A stretch of 61,862 bases of DNA from Runella sp. (GCA_023254175.1 JALQYJ010000039.1:1-61862); one strand, 5' to 3'. Positions 8,608 to 18,262 are shown, counted from the stretch's first letter. The notes: a model not told the origin generated them from the sequence alone. Numbers and translations are program-made.

Positions 8608-10365
8608 CTACTTCATCACAGGAGGCACATAAAACTTCCACGAAGACTTATAATCGGGCGAAAGCTTTTTGTTGGTCATCACGGCGCGTACCATGTCCAC
8701 GGGCAATGAATTTTGCTGCATGATGGCATCGTGAAACTGTTTGTAAGTCATCTTTTTGGAATCAACTAGCTCTTTTTTAAGGGCATAAAACTGGAACGCT
8801 CCCGTCATATACGCCAACTGATAGAGCGGCTCGTACCCACCCACAAACGAACGGCGCACCTCTCCCTCGGCATTGGCACGCTCGTGCCCTACCCTATCCA
8901 CCAAAAAGTCAATACACTGCTGCGGCGTCCATTTTCCCAAGTGGTAATTGAGCGAGAAGATAATCCGAGCGCAACGGTGCATTCGCCAAAATAACATCCC
9001 TACGCGATCTTCGGGCGACTGTGGGAAGTTCATATCCCACAAAATCATTTCCCAATACAAAGCCCAGCCTTCGGTCCAAAACGGCGTACGGAAACGACGG
9101 TATGTTTTGTAGCGATTGTTCATAAACCCTTGTAAATGGTGTCCCGCAATCAGTTCGTGATGAACGGTGGCACGCGAAAAGTGAGGGTTATTTCCCCGCA
9201 TACTCATTAATTTATCTTCGTGCGACATGGCAGCCGTAGGGTACGAAATCAGAATCGTTTCTCCTCCCAAGAAGAACGGACTAAACTTCTGACGCTCTGC
9301 CGACATCATCGCCATCCGCCAGGTTTCTTCCGCAATTGGCGGAATCGTAATCAAATCATTCTTTTTAAGAAAATCAACTGACTCATTATAAAGTCTCAAA
9401 ATCATGGCAGGTTGTTCGCCCACGGGTACCATCGAGTTTTTTACTTTTTCTTGGGCTTTTTTCCAATCATCGCCAAAACCCATTTCGCGCGATGCTTTGA
9501 GCAACTCACGGTCGCACCACGCAAATTCTTTGTTGGCAATATCAATGAGTTCTTCGGGCGTGTAAGAAATAAATTCAAATTCGAGCTGTCGGATGAGTTC
9601 ATCGCGTCCCACGGCCACGCCATTGATACCACTTCCATCATCTTTTGTTTGAGCCACCGGTTTGGCTTTTTTAGCAAAAAATGACGCATACGACGTCAAT
9701 GTGCTATCAAGTTTTTGGTACGGCTGTGGCACCCACCACGTAAAATCGGGGTCGTAGGCATTATAAAATTCAAACACACTTTTCATCGCAGACTTTAGCC
9801 CCGTGGCCGTTCCTGAGGCTCGGTCGGCCAAAATTGGGTCAATCTTATCGAGTTTTTCAACCATTTTTCGTGCTTCAGTCACCTCACGTGCCAAGGCATT
9901 CAACTCAATAGCTATTTTTTCACCCTCCACCGAAGTCCCACGACGGCGCGATTTTTCTAGGGCATAAATACGGTCGGCAAACGGGAACCACGCCTGAGTC
10001 TGCGAAACTTCACTAGCTTCTTTGGCCAGCTCCCGTAAGTCCACCTGCAAATTGCGCTGAAATAACAGGTAATCAACCTGACTATCAACGGGTAATTTAT
10101 CAAAATCCAGTTTTTTTAGTTGTTGGAGGTAATCGGTCGAAAGCCGTTCCAGACGCTGTCGGCGCTCGGGAGAGTTTTCGATAACGTAAAAACGGATTAG
10201 GCTTCCTCGGTCGGCGGCGTAATTGGCCATTAAATGATGCACGTCGCTCGTTTGTTTGTACAAAGAAGAGAGAGGAGCGGGTTGTGCCAGTACGATTACA
10301 CTGGTACTTAACAACAACGACACACTCAGCAACATAGGTCTAAGTTGGAGCATAGAAAAGGGCAA
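8608..10365 (-). CDS. DUF885 family secreted metallopeptidase-like protein
   Basis: 585-residue protein with an N-terminal hydrophobic signal (about residues 8-28, ending at VLAQPAP). It belongs to the DUF885 family, an all-helical fold related to zinc carboxypeptidases and oligopeptidases. The metal-binding motif HHELIAGHHLQG sits around residue 400, and WTEGWALYWE contains the usual third ligand region. The likely role is peptide hydrolysis in the periplasm; the substrate is unknown. Two ATG codons near the 5' end (10365 and 10353) are both possible. It converges on the GH43 gene through the shared terminator. Confidence 0.82.
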   Translation of the reverse strand: MPFSMLQLRPMLLSVSLLLSTSVIVLAQPAPLSSLYKQTSDVHHLMANYAADRGSLIRFYVIENSPERRQRLERLSTDYLQQLKKLDFDKLPVDSQVDYLLFQRNLQVDLRELAKEASEVSQTQAWFPFADRIYALEKSRRRGTSVEGEKIAIELNALAREVTEARKMVEKLDKIDPILADRASGTATGLKSAMKSVFEFYNAYDPDFTWWVPQPYQKLDSTLTSYASFFAKKAKPVAQTKDDGSGINGVAVGRDELIRQLEFEFISYTPEELIDIANKEFAWCDRELLKASREMGFGDDWKKAQEKVKNSMVPVGEQPAMILRLYNESVDFLKKNDLITIPPIAEETWRMAMMSAERQKFSPFFLGGETILISYPTAAMSHEDKLMSMRGNNPHFSRATVHHELIAGHHLQGFMNNRYKTYRRFRTPFWTEGWALYWEMILWDMNFPQSPEDRVGMLFWRMHRCARIIFSLNYHLGKWTPQQCIDFLVDRVGHERANAEGEVRRSFVGGYEPLYQLAYMTGAFQFYALKKELVDSKKMTYKQFHDAIMQQNSLPVDMVRAVMTNKKLSPDYKSSWKFYVPPVMK

Positions 10366-10377
10366 GTTTGTGAATGA

Positions 10378-10641
10378 ATGTGTGAATTTAGGCCAAATTC
10401 TTCATACTATTGCGCACGGCGCTGCATTTTAGACCCTATCTTCGATGTACTGGCCTACTTTGCTTGGCTACAAAACGACCCTACTTCTTTTAACATTTTT
10501 AATTCGGATGGAATAGGCACTCATTATCAGCTATTTTCGGATCTCAAAAATGTTTTGCTTTACCCGCGTTCGGCAGGTTTTACGGAAGAATCGAAAGTAC
10601 GCTTGACACAAAAAGTGATTGCTAATTTGACATCTTTATAG
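10378..10641 (+). CDS. Uncharacterised reading frame or gene fragment
   Basis: An 87-residue open frame of normal-looking composition (for example NSDGIGTHYQLFSDLKNVLL and EESKVRLTQKVIANL). I do not recognise a family. The first about 17 residues look non-coding, and the rest reads like the C-terminal part of a longer protein, so it may be a remnant. It starts 12 bases from the divergent DUF885 gene and has no obvious promoter or start signal. Confidence 0.25.
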   Translation: MCEFRPNSSYYCARRCILDPIFDVLAYFAWLQNDPTSFNIFNSDGIGTHYQLFSDLKNVLLYPRSAGFTEESKVRLTQKVIANLTSL

Positions 10642-10804
10642 GCAAACGCCGTACCTGCAGTTACTCCCAACCGCAGCAGGGTTTCTCAAAACCTGTTATT
10701 GAAAAATACGCGTCGAAAACGCTAGGACGTATTGCCCCCGAACTGTGATTCAGGGGCAGAGGCGCTTGGCGAGCCTACGGTTATAAGTAACCGCAGCATA
10801 CTTC
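10642..10804. repeat. Cluster of inverted and direct repeats
   Basis: Non-coding. Hairpins: CGGTTA/TAACCG (10778-10793), TGCCCC/GGGGCA (10733-10758) and an imperfect CAGGGTTT/AAAACCTG near 10676. AACCGCAGCA occurs twice (10669-10678 and 10789-10798), 120 bases apart. It may be an extragenic repeat element or a mobile-element scar, and may also act as terminator for the minus-strand M42 gene, though no T-run is seen. Confidence 0.4.
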
Positions 10805-11875
10805 TTATTTAATATATCTAAAATCCTCGTTTCCTTTGAGTTGAACCAGCACCTCGTACATGAGGTTGATTACATTTTGCACGTCGTCTTTGTGGACGGT
10901 TTCCACGGTGGTATGCATGTATTTCAATGACAATGAAATTAAGGCTGAAGCAACTCCTTCGGTCGCATAGGCAAAAGCGTCGGTATCCGTGCCCGTCGAG
11001 CGACTTACGGCTTGGCGTTGGAACGGAATCTTTTTGTCTTCCGCTACCCCAATCATCATGTCCAACACATTGTTTTGCACCGCAGGGCCGTAACACAATA
11101 CAGGCCCACTGCCACACTTCATGTCTCCTTGTTCTTTTTTCTTGTACATCGGCGATTGCGTATCGTGCGTTACGTCGGTACAAATAGCCAAATCGGGTTT
11201 CAGGCGACGCACAATCATCTCGGCTCCGCGCAGTCCAATCTCTTCCTGAACGGCATTGACAATGTAGAGCGTAAACGGAAGTTGAACATTATTTTCTTTC
11301 AAACGACGCGCCACTTCTGCAATCATAAACCCACCCATGCGGTTATCCAACGCACGTCCTACGTAATAACGATTATTCATTTCAAACAACCCATCCGAAA
11401 ACGTAGCGACCGTACCCACGTGGATACCCATTTCTTCCACTTCTTTTTTGCTGCTGGCCCCTACATCAATCGTCAAATCAGCCACTTTGGGGGCAGTGTC
11501 TTTGGCGAGGTCACGCACGTGAATGGCAGGCCACCCAAAAACTCCCTTAACCGTACCCTTTTTTGTGTGCAAATTGACCCGCATCGACGGCGCAATCAGC
11601 GCGTCAGAGCCACCGTTGCGGATAACGTAGATGTAGCCATCTTCGGAGATGTAATTTACAAACCAAGAAATCTCGTCCGAGTGAGCTTCAATCACCACTT
11701 TGTACGGCTGTTCGGGATTGATGATACCCACGGCCGTTCCGTACGTGTCCACGAGGTAATCGTCAATGTAAGGCTTCAAGTAATCTAGCCAAATTTGTTG
11801 CCCCGACGATTCAAAACCCGTCGGAGAAGCGTTATTTAAGTAATTATAAAGAAATTCGGTGCTTTTGTCTGACAT
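10805..11875 (-). CDS. M42 family metallopeptidase (glutamyl aminopeptidase/endoglucanase-like)
   Basis: Cytoplasmic dinuclear metal aminopeptidase that trims N-terminal residues from peptides; 356 residues from ATG 11875. Metal-site residues in the usual order: His65/Asp67 in EAHSDE, Asp177 in GRALDNR, Glu211-Glu212 in VQEEIG, Asp234 in CTDVTHD and a late His in YMHTTVE. The start at 11875 (MSDKSTEFLY) fits the family and is supported by a TAAATTTG box 42 bases upstream, which would fall inside the longer possible frame reaching 11935. Members were once called endoglucanases; peptidase activity is far more likely. Confidence 0.88.
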   Translation of the reverse strand: MSDKSTEFLYNYLNNASPTGFESSGQQIWLDYLKPYIDDYLVDTYGTAVGIINPEQPYKVVIEAHSDEISWFVNYISEDGYIYVIRNGGSDALIAPSMRVNLHTKKGTVKGVFGWPAIHVRDLAKDTAPKVADLTIDVGASSKKEVEEMGIHVGTVATFSDGLFEMNNRYYVGRALDNRMGGFMIAEVARRLKENNVQLPFTLYIVNAVQEEIGLRGAEMIVRRLKPDLAICTDVTHDTQSPMYKKKEQGDMKCGSGPVLCYGPAVQNNVLDMMIGVAEDKKIPFQRQAVSRSTGTDTDAFAYATEGVASALISLSLKYMHTTVETVHKDDVQNVINLMYEVLVQLKGNEDFRYIK

Positions 11876-11916
11876 GATGTTTTTGCTATTTAACTCACTA
11901 CTCATTTTTATGAATA

Positions 11917-11924
11917 CAAATTTA
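11917..11924 (-). promoter_or_regulatory. -7 promoter box (TAAATTTG) for the M42 peptidase
   Basis: Minus-strand TAAATTTG, matching TAnnTTTG, 42 bases upstream of the chosen start. It helps decide that start. Confidence 0.45.
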
Positions 11925-11972
11925 ATGAAGCGCATGATAAGCTCCTGCTGATATTCTACTCAGAACCAAAAT

Positions 11973-13514
11973 TTACGCTTTTTTTCGTCGGTAAAGGCGA
12001 ACGCCTTCCACTTCTTCTACCAACGTATAATGCGCCCGAACGTATTTTGCAATGATTGGAAATTTTTCGTGGCGATAGTTCACATTGTCAGGAACATAAA
12101 TGGTTGACACATTCGTGGTCATCGCGTCCATAAACAACGCAGGTTTATTTTGGTCTAAATCATCAATCAATTCGCGTTGACGATGCGTTTGCAAGGGGCT
12201 CTCGGTATAAATCCAGTACGAGTGAGGGAGGCGATTACCCGCAGGCAAGTGTTCGTACACAAAAAAACGATCGGCATACCCCCAAATCGTCATTGTTTCG
12301 TTGGCAAAAATATTTGCGCGTATTGCCTTGCTTATCATTTTGTCTGACTCAGGCAGTAGGGGAATCGTTCCCAAAGGAAATTCGACCACATTTCTGGCAC
12401 CTTCTAAGGCGATTGCTAAGAGGGCAACTGTCCACAAGCTAGAAAACATTTTTTGGGAAAAATACAAAGAGCAAAAACTCGCCAAAATAACCGCAGGGAC
12501 AAACAAAAACAATAAATAATGGTCAAACGGATTTCCTGCTTGTAAAACGGCGTATAAACTTACCAAGGCCACTCCCACCGCAAGGCCAATCACGGAGCGG
12601 GAAACCGCCACGCGCCGCGAAGGACATCGTAAAAACTGAACAATCCCTGTCGTGATGAATACAAGTTGAACTATCCAAAAAACACGGGTAGCGGCAGGCT
12701 GAAACACAAATCGCCCAACGGTAAGTGGACTAAAACGGTGGCTGGTTTCTAGTTTTGAATGAACAGTAGAAAAAGAGTAATAATAATAGTTCCAGAAATA
12801 ATCATTCCAGAATGTCTCCAGTTGGTCGTAGTAATAATAGTACCCATTTACCAGCGAAAGAGGTAAAATACCTCCCCCTATCAACGCCAAAAGACGTTTC
12901 CGTTGTTGGGTTTTGAGTAGAAAAAAAGCAAGGAAAAGCGCCAAAATCAGCCCCATTGGAATGGTTTGAAACTTGGCAAATGGCAAAAGACCCAACCACA
13001 CCCCCAAAAGGAAATAGCACCACGAAGGATAAACGTTGTCTTTCAGTTTGATAACCGCCCAGAAACCCACCGTCAACATCAGAATACAAACGTGTTCTGA
13101 ATTGTAGGTCATAAAACTAGGCCATAAATGAAACGCTTGGAAAAAAAGCAGAGGAGCGGTAAAAAGAAATGACCGGGCGGAGGAAAACCAATGTTTAAAC
13201 ATCAGAAAAACAAACGTCAACGTCGGGACCCACAGCATGACTCCAATCCCGTCGGCCAGTGCCCAATCGACTTTGATACCTGCCATTTCGGCCAACGCCA
13301 AAGGGAGTACCGTGAGTGGGCGGCTGTCGGAATAATTGAGTAAAGTCCACAGCGGACGATCAGAATGCGCTGTACTAATGGCCGAACTAATCCACGTACT
13401 CGTATCTACATCTAATTCGGTAGAAATTTGGTAAAACCATCTAAAAGCTATGAATACAAGTAAACTGCTGACGAAGAGCACATTCCACCAATTATCAGCG
13501 CCTTTTAACCTCAT
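11973..13514 (-). CDS. Polytopic membrane protein, GT-C glycosyltransferase-like
   Basis: 513 residues with roughly ten hydrophobic segments and an acidic first loop (ELDVDTSTW). This matches the GT-C fold of PMT/ArnT-type transferases, which use polyprenyl-phosphate sugars on the outer face of the inner membrane. The C-terminal about 120 residues are soluble (periplasmic). It is last in an operon with a GtrB-type GT2 that would make the lipid-linked donor; its ATG overlaps the methyltransferase stop by 4 bases (13511-13514), indicating translational coupling. No specific family name is certain; a flippase-like role is an alternative. Confidence 0.6.
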   Translation of the reverse strand: MRLKGADNWWNVLFVSSLLVFIAFRWFYQISTELDVDTSTWISSAISTAHSDRPLWTLLNYSDSRPLTVLPLALAEMAGIKVDWALADGIGVMLWVPTLTFVFLMFKHWFSSARSFLFTAPLLFFQAFHLWPSFMTYNSEHVCILMLTVGFWAVIKLKDNVYPSWCYFLLGVWLGLLPFAKFQTIPMGLILALFLAFFLLKTQQRKRLLALIGGGILPLSLVNGYYYYYDQLETFWNDYFWNYYYYSFSTVHSKLETSHRFSPLTVGRFVFQPAATRVFWIVQLVFITTGIVQFLRCPSRRVAVSRSVIGLAVGVALVSLYAVLQAGNPFDHYLLFLFVPAVILASFCSLYFSQKMFSSLWTVALLAIALEGARNVVEFPLGTIPLLPESDKMISKAIRANIFANETMTIWGYADRFFVYEHLPAGNRLPHSYWIYTESPLQTHRQRELIDDLDQNKPALFMDAMTTNVSTIYVPDNVNYRHEKFPIIAKYVRAHYTLVEEVEGVRLYRRKKA

Positions 13515-14281
13515 ACGTTCTTAGGAACCATTATCACAAAAACCGAACTTCCAAAAGGGCCTTTGCCCATGATACGTTCTTCGATTTTTACCAACCAATA
13601 CAGCGTATTATTGATGAAAGACGGCGGAACTGCCACATCAGACGACTCTTTACTGAGGTCAATCCACCCCCGCTTCATCTGAAACCGTTGCCATGCCCGT
13701 ACTGCCATAATGAGTGGCGATAAAAAGAAACTCCAGTAGGTGGCGTAGGTCACTTCCAAATCAGCGGCTTTTGCCAACCTTTGCATGTCTTCCTTGACAA
13801 ATCTTTTTTGCCCTCCCACCACTACATCATGCACTCCCGCAAAAGCAGCATGGGCGTTATTGTTAGTAATAAAAATGCCATTTGGGGTCAATTTAGCCTT
13901 AATTGCGGTTAAAACATCCACAATGACTTCGTCAGAAAAGTACGTAAAAACATCATTGCAGATAATAACGTCAAATTTTTTTTCGGGTTTATAAGCCACA
14001 AGTTTGGTTAGGTCAAAGTACGTCACGTCCAAGCCTCTCGACTGCGAAAACTTGACGCCATCTTCCGAATAATCAAACCCTTCAATGGCTTTAAAACCTT
14101 GTTCTTTTAAATGAATCAACATTCCGCCCGTTCCGCATCCTGCGTCCAAAATTGTAAGATTTATTGGATTCGTAAAATGTTGTTTGATACGCTCGGTTGC
14201 CTTTTGGTGCAGCACTTTGTACCACCACAATTGGCGTTCAGCGTTGAACATCCGTTCGTATTCGTCCTGTTTACCTATCAT
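13511..14281 (-). CDS. Class I SAM-dependent methyltransferase
   Basis: 256 residues. Motif I ILDAGCGTGG (residues 44-53) binds S-adenosylmethionine; FDVIICNDVF and TPNGIFITNNN are motifs II/III. It lies within the putative amino-sugar operon, so the likely substrate is a nucleotide- or lipid-linked sugar or glycan (inference). It overlaps the downstream membrane protein by 4 bases. A basic, aromatic segment near residues 180-200 (FLSPLIMAVRAWQ) might associate with membrane. Confidence 0.78.
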   Translation of the reverse strand: MIGKQDEYERMFNAERQLWWYKVLHQKATERIKQHFTNPINLTILDAGCGTGGMLIHLKEQGFKAIEGFDYSEDGVKFSQSRGLDVTYFDLTKLVAYKPEKKFDVIICNDVFTYFSDEVIVDVLTAIKAKLTPNGIFITNNNAHAAFAGVHDVVVGGQKRFVKEDMQRLAKAADLEVTYATYWSFFLSPLIMAVRAWQRFQMKRGWIDLSKESSDVAVPPSFINNTLYWLVKIEERIMGKGPFGSSVFVIMVPKNV

Positions 14282-14313
14282 CGCAATCGCGTTAAAAATG
14301 CTTATTTTTTTAT

Positions 14314-15234
14314 CTACGACTCCTTAGTAACTACCATTTTCTCCACGTACTGTGGCAAGCCGCTTTGGGTCATAAAAATACGGCCGATGTACTCGCCCAC
14401 AATCCCCAAACTCGTCAAAATCAATCCACTAAAAAAAGTAAGCAGAATGAGTACCGAATTGAGAATGAAAAATTCGGAATGTATGGCGTACAGAATTAAG
14501 TCCGTCATTACAGCCAACAGAGAAACTCCTGAAAACGCCAATCCCGTAGCCGTTAACAAACGCAAAGGTTTGAGCGAATACCCAAACAAAATTGTCATAA
14601 AGAGCGAGGTAAGTTTACGCAAAGTGTATCCCGACTGCCCTTCTTCGCGGGCATTGTGCGACACCTGCACTCGTCCCACGTTACGGGTGACTCTAAAAAT
14701 CAGGCCATCGATGTACGGATACGGGCCTTTGTAGTTGATAATTTCTTGAACGACAGCTTGATTAATCAACTTGAAACTCGACAAGTACAAATCGTTGGGT
14801 TTTTCGAGTAGCCAAGTCGTCACCCGATTGACCAACCAACTGCCAAAATTCCGAAACCATGAATGTTTTTTGGTAGCGTAGAATGAATACACCACGTCGT
14901 AGCTTCCTTGTTGGGCCGTTTCAACGAGTTTTAAAATTTCGGTAGGAGGATTCTGAAAATCGTCGTCGATTATCACACAATAATCACCCGAAGCATGGTT
15001 CAAGCCACACATAACGGCATTGAACTCGCCCGAATTACGACGCAGCGATATAAACTTTACCTCCGCCAAACGCTTTGCTAATTCGGTGCATACTTCTTCT
15101 GAACAGTCGCGACTGCCGTCGTTGACCAACACAACTTCGAGGGTAGTTCGATCTAACGTTTCCAGTACATGCTCAACGAGTCGATTAATCGTTTGCTCAC
15201 TGTTATACACGGGAATGATAACCGACAGCAGCAT
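14314..15234 (-). CDS. GT2 polyprenyl-phosphate glycosyltransferase (GtrB/ArnC-like)
   Basis: Transfers a sugar from a nucleotide donor to undecaprenyl phosphate. The GT-A domain starts at [11 protein letters not shown]; the metal-binding acidic run is [10 protein letters not shown] (residues 88-97). Two C-terminal hydrophobic hairpin helices (about residues 220-285) are the hallmark of the GtrB/DPMS subgroup. Start ATG 15234 is preferred; an earlier in-frame start at 15270 is possible. The gene overlaps the 3' end of the aminotransferase by 32 bases or more. With the GT-C membrane protein it forms an Arn- or Gtr-like pair. Confidence 0.85.
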   Translation of the reverse strand: MLLSVIIPVYNSEQTINRLVEHVLETLDRTTLEVVLVNDGSRDCSEEVCTELAKRLAEVKFISLRRNSGEFNAVMCGLNHASGDYCVIIDDDFQNPPTEILKLVETAQQGSYDVVYSFYATKKHSWFRNFGSWLVNRVTTWLLEKPNDLYLSSFKLINQAVVQEIINYKGPYPYIDGLIFRVTRNVGRVQVSHNAREEGQSGYTLRKLTSLFMTILFGYSLKPLRLLTATGLAFSGVSLLAVMTDLILYAIHSEFFILNSVLILLTFFSGLILTSLGIVGEYIGRIFMTQSGLPQYVEKMVVTKES

Positions 15235-16330
15235 GGGGTTGATAGACAGATTGGTTGATGATTTGAACAATATGGCGTGCCTCTTCGTCGGTAAGTGCAG
15301 GGTTCAAAGGAAGGCTAATCACCTCATTATGAATCTGCTCTGTAATTGACAAGCTCAAATGATTGTATTCCGAATACGCTTTTTGCTTGTGCGGAGGCAC
15401 TGGATAATGCACGGTGGCTTGAATGCCATTATCCATCAAATAATCAATAAATTGCTCGCGTTTGGGGTGACGAACCACAAACAAATGCCACGCATCTTCG
15501 TAGAGCGTTTTGAGAGTTGGCAGCACCAAATCAGGATGCTTTATTTCAGACAAATAAAAGCGCGCCAATTCGCGGCGGCGCTTATTTTCGGTTTCTAAGT
15601 ACTTCAGTTTTACATTTAAAATCGCCGCTTGTAATTCGTCCAAACGGCTGTTGGTTCCTACATAATCGTTGTAGTACTTGATAGTCGAGCCATAATTACG
15701 CAAACTGACAATTTTACGAGCCAAATCGGCATCGTTGGTCGTAATCGCTCCCGCATCGCCAAGTGCCCCAAGATTTTTGGTAGGATAAAAACTAAACGCT
15801 GCGGCATCCGACAGGTTACCTGCTTTATATCCTTGGTACGTTGCCCCATGAGCTTGCGCGGCATCTTCCACGATTTTGAGGCCGTATTTACGCGCGATAT
15901 CCCAAAGGGGCTTCATATCACAACATTTTCCATAGAGGTGTACTGCGAGAATTGCCTTGGTACGTGGGGTAATTTTTTCTTCAATCTTGCGAGGGTCAAT
16001 GTTGAACGTTTTGGGGTCTGGTTCCACCCAAATCGGGGTCAGTCCCAAGGTCGTCACCGACAGAATCGAAGCGATATACGTATTGGCAGGAACAATCACT
16101 TCACTTCCTTCGGGAAAATCAAAAGCTTTAAAAATGAGTTCTAGGGCGTTAAGTCCATTGGCGACTCCCAAGCAATAGGAAGTTCCACAATATTCGGCCC
16201 AATTTTCTTCAAACGACGTTACTTCTTTTCCCAACACATACCATCCCGACTCCGCCACGCGTTGCATCGCTTCCGCTATTTCAGCCTGATAGGGCTGATT
16301 TGTACGTTTAAGATCGAGATGAAGTATCAT
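15203..16330 (-). CDS. fdtB: PLP-dependent sugar aminotransferase (DegT/DnrJ/EryC1/StrS family), FdtB-like
   Basis: Transaminates a keto group on a dTDP-deoxyhexose. At 375 residues the length is typical. The PLP lysine is in [15 protein letters not shown] (Lys185) and the pyridine-nitrogen Asp is in VEDAAQAHG (Asp156). The neighbour fdtA-like 3,4-ketoisomerase, overlapping by 4 bases, points to dTDP-3-amino-3,6-dideoxyhexose (Fuc3N or Qui3N) as product. Which epimer is made cannot be told by eye, so the symbol is provisional. The N-acetyltransferase (FdtC/QdtC) that usually completes the pathway is absent here. Confidence 0.85.
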   Translation of the reverse strand: MILHLDLKRTNQPYQAEIAEAMQRVAESGWYVLGKEVTSFEENWAEYCGTSYCLGVANGLNALELIFKAFDFPEGSEVIVPANTYIASILSVTTLGLTPIWVEPDPKTFNIDPRKIEEKITPRTKAILAVHLYGKCCDMKPLWDIARKYGLKIVEDAAQAHGATYQGYKAGNLSDAAAFSFYPTKNLGALGDAGAITTNDADLARKIVSLRNYGSTIKYYNDYVGTNSRLDELQAAILNVKLKYLETENKRRRELARFYLSEIKHPDLVLPTLKTLYEDAWHLFVVRHPKREQFIDYLMDNGIQATVHYPVPPHKQKAYSEYNHLSLSITEQIHNEVISLPLNPALTDEEARHIVQIINQSVYQPHAAVGYHSRV

Positions 16331-16692
16331 GGTTTTTCAAAGAAATAGTCGTTCTTATCGTAGTATTGATTTGACATCACCAACAAGACCGCATCTGGCG
16401 TAAATTCATCCATAATGTGCCAATCACCAGGTTGTAAAATGAGGGTTTGTGAAGGAGAGTTAAGAATAAAAGTATCTTCTTGCCCACCATGAGTTACCCT
16501 AACTCGACAGCTTCCTGCCACTGCAACGAGCGCATTCCAAGCATTTAGATGACCGTGTTTTGCACGTTCTTGATCACTAGGAACTCCATAGATATAAAAC
16601 GCTCTTTTTATATCTCCTGGTAACATTTTTTCAAAAACGGTTAACCTACCTTCTTCCTTACCAAAGGTACTTAGCTCAATCAACTGGGGCAT
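16327..16692 (-). CDS. fdtA: dTDP-4-keto-6-deoxyglucose 3,4-ketoisomerase (WxcM/FdtA cupin)
   Basis: Short cupin (121 residues) that moves the keto group from C4 to C3 of dTDP-4-keto-6-deoxy-D-glucose. The active-site histidine pair is in KHGHLNAWN (His46/His48), matching the FdtA/QdtA pattern; GDWHIMDEF closes the barrel. It is first in an operon of five genes with overlapping ends (ATGA at 16327-16330). FdtA and QdtA are close relatives that differ in product stereochemistry, so the exact sugar is uncertain. Confidence 0.85.
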   Translation of the reverse strand: MPQLIELSTFGKEEGRLTVFEKMLPGDIKRAFYIYGVPSDQERAKHGHLNAWNALVAVAGSCRVRVTHGGQEDTFILNSPSQTLILQPGDWHIMDEFTPDAVLLVMSNQYYDKNDYFFEKP

Positions 16693-16894
16693 AATGGGGT
16701 AAAGTAACGCTGCTATATTAAAAGAGTATTAAAAATTCCCCTAAATAAACACAAAATTTTTGAATTCTCACTTCTAAACCCAGTGTACATGCGATATTTT
16801 AAACCTAAGGTTAGAAACGTTTTATGTAGTTTAAGCCTCAAAAAGCATTAAAAAAAGACCCTTACAGCCTACTACTAAACTCTTGTACAGACTA
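16693..16894. other. Intergenic region, AT-rich, with a short direct repeat
   Basis: Separates fdtA from the downstream end of the oxidoreductase; no coding frame seen. ACTACTAAACTC occurs at 16871-16882 and 16891-16902, the second copy overlapping the end of the oxidoreductase gene. The fdt operon promoter must lie here, but no clear TAnnTTTG box was found. Confidence 0.35.
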
Positions 16895-18262
16895 CTAAAC
16901 TCGGTTTGGAGCAGGGTGTGTCCAAGGCCCTCGATACGGGCGGGCTAAGCGTTTGGTTGCTTCCTCATCACCAATAATAATCCTCTTTTTAGGATCATAT
17001 ACCAATGAACGTCCTAGCTCCATCGACATATTTGCAAGTATACAGCTAGCAGTTGAAATATGCCCTTCTTCAATATCGGCCACTGGGCGAGAGTTGTTTT
17101 CAATAGCCGCAATAAAATCTAGCATGTGCAAACGCGTCGCAGGGGCAGCATTGAGTTCGATTCTTTCTTCAGTAAGGTCTTCGGGGTATTTTTCTTTTTC
17201 ATAAACCACGCCTTTGTGAATTTTTTCTCCTTTGCCATTAGGGATAAAATCGTAGGCCATGGTGCTTCCCCAAAGAGTACCTTTTTCGCCATAGAGCGTA
17301 AACGACCACGGATAGTCTGGATTATTGGGGGTTCCCCACGTCCGATGTTGCCAAACACAGTTCAATTCGTCGTATTCAAAAATCGCCGACTGCGTATCCG
17401 ATATGTTTGACTTCCCTTCTTTTTGCACATAAATACCTCCCGACGACGTAATACGCTTAGGCCAGCCCAATTTCAACATCCATCGTACCGTATCAAACAT
17501 ATGGATACACATATCACCCATGATGCCATTGCCATATTCTTTAAAAGTTCTCCACCAACGAATATGCGGCAATCCATCATACGGGCGCATCGGCGCAGGG
17601 CCTGTCCACATTTCATAGTCAAAAAAGTCGGGCACAGCTTGCACGGGCGGATTTCCGTTGTTACGCATGTGGTAATAGCAGCACATTTCAACGTGCGATA
17701 TTTTTCCCAATAATCCCGCATCTACGATGTTCTTTTTGGCTTCAATCAAGTGTGGCGTACTCTTACGTTGTGTTCCTACTTGCACCACACGGTTGTACTT
17801 GCGAGCGGCGGCTACCATCGCTTCGCCTTCCATTACATCCACGCTAATTGGTTTTTGTACGTAAACGTGCGCTCCCGCTTTAACGGCATCAATCGCTTGC
17901 ATGGCATGCCAGTGGTCTGGACTGCCAATCAGCACAATATCAAGCTTGTTTTCAGCGAGCATCTTGCGATAATCTCCATACAAAAGAGGCACTTTCCCTG
18001 ATTTTTGGCGTTGGCTTACCAATTTTCCAGCGGCGTCGAGCATATTTTTGTCAACGTCACAAAGAGCCACTACCTCTACCGAAGCCACTTGAATAAGGCG
18101 AAACAAGTCACTTTTTCCGTACCATCCCGTTCCAATCAACCCAACACGGTAGGTTTTGGCAGGATTAATCAAATTAAAACCATTGGCATCTAGGGTGGAT
18201 AGGGCTATCGAAGCAGAAGCACCTTGAAGAAATCGACGGCGATTGAGGTGAAGATTATACAT
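16895..18262 (-). CDS. Tat-exported Gfo/Idh/MocA family oxidoreductase
   Basis: 455 residues; N-terminal twin-arginine motif NRRRFLQ with a hydrophobic stretch, so periplasmic. Rossmann motif GTGWYGKSD at residues 44-52. In place of the usual EKP catalytic motif it has QKP (YVQKPIS), a substitution also found in some family branches. Paralogue of the 6003-7307 gene, with the same C-terminal ending (RLARPYRGPW versus LERPYRKGW). Substrate unknown; probably a sugar or sugar lactone. No operon partner is evident. Confidence 0.87.
   Translation of the reverse strand: MYNLHLNRRRFLQGASASIALSTLDANGFNLINPAKTYRVGLIGTGWYGKSDLFRLIQVASVEVVALCDVDKNMLDAAGKLVSQRQKSGKVPLLYGDYRKMLAENKLDIVLIGSPDHWHAMQAIDAVKAGAHVYVQKPISVDVMEGEAMVAAARKYNRVVQVGTQRKSTPHLIEAKKNIVDAGLLGKISHVEMCCYYHMRNNGNPPVQAVPDFFDYEMWTGPAPMRPYDGLPHIRWWRTFKEYGNGIMGDMCIHMFDTVRWMLKLGWPKRITSSGGIYVQKEGKSNISDTQSAIFEYDELNCVWQHRTWGTPNNPDYPWSFTLYGEKGTLWGSTMAYDFIPNGKGEKIHKGVVYEKEKYPEDLTEERIELNAAPATRLHMLDFIAAIENNSRPVADIEEGHISTASCILANMSMELGRSLVYDPKKRIIIGDEEATKRLARPYRGPWTHPAPNRV

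Noticed and set aside
11012-11788. 258-residue open frame on the plus strand
   Set aside because: It lies antisense within the M42 peptidase gene, has no family features and is basic and His-rich, typical of a shadow frame.
16871-16902. ACTACTAAACTC direct repeat as a CRISPR or tandem array
   Set aside because: Only two copies, one overlapping a coding end; no spacers or array structure.
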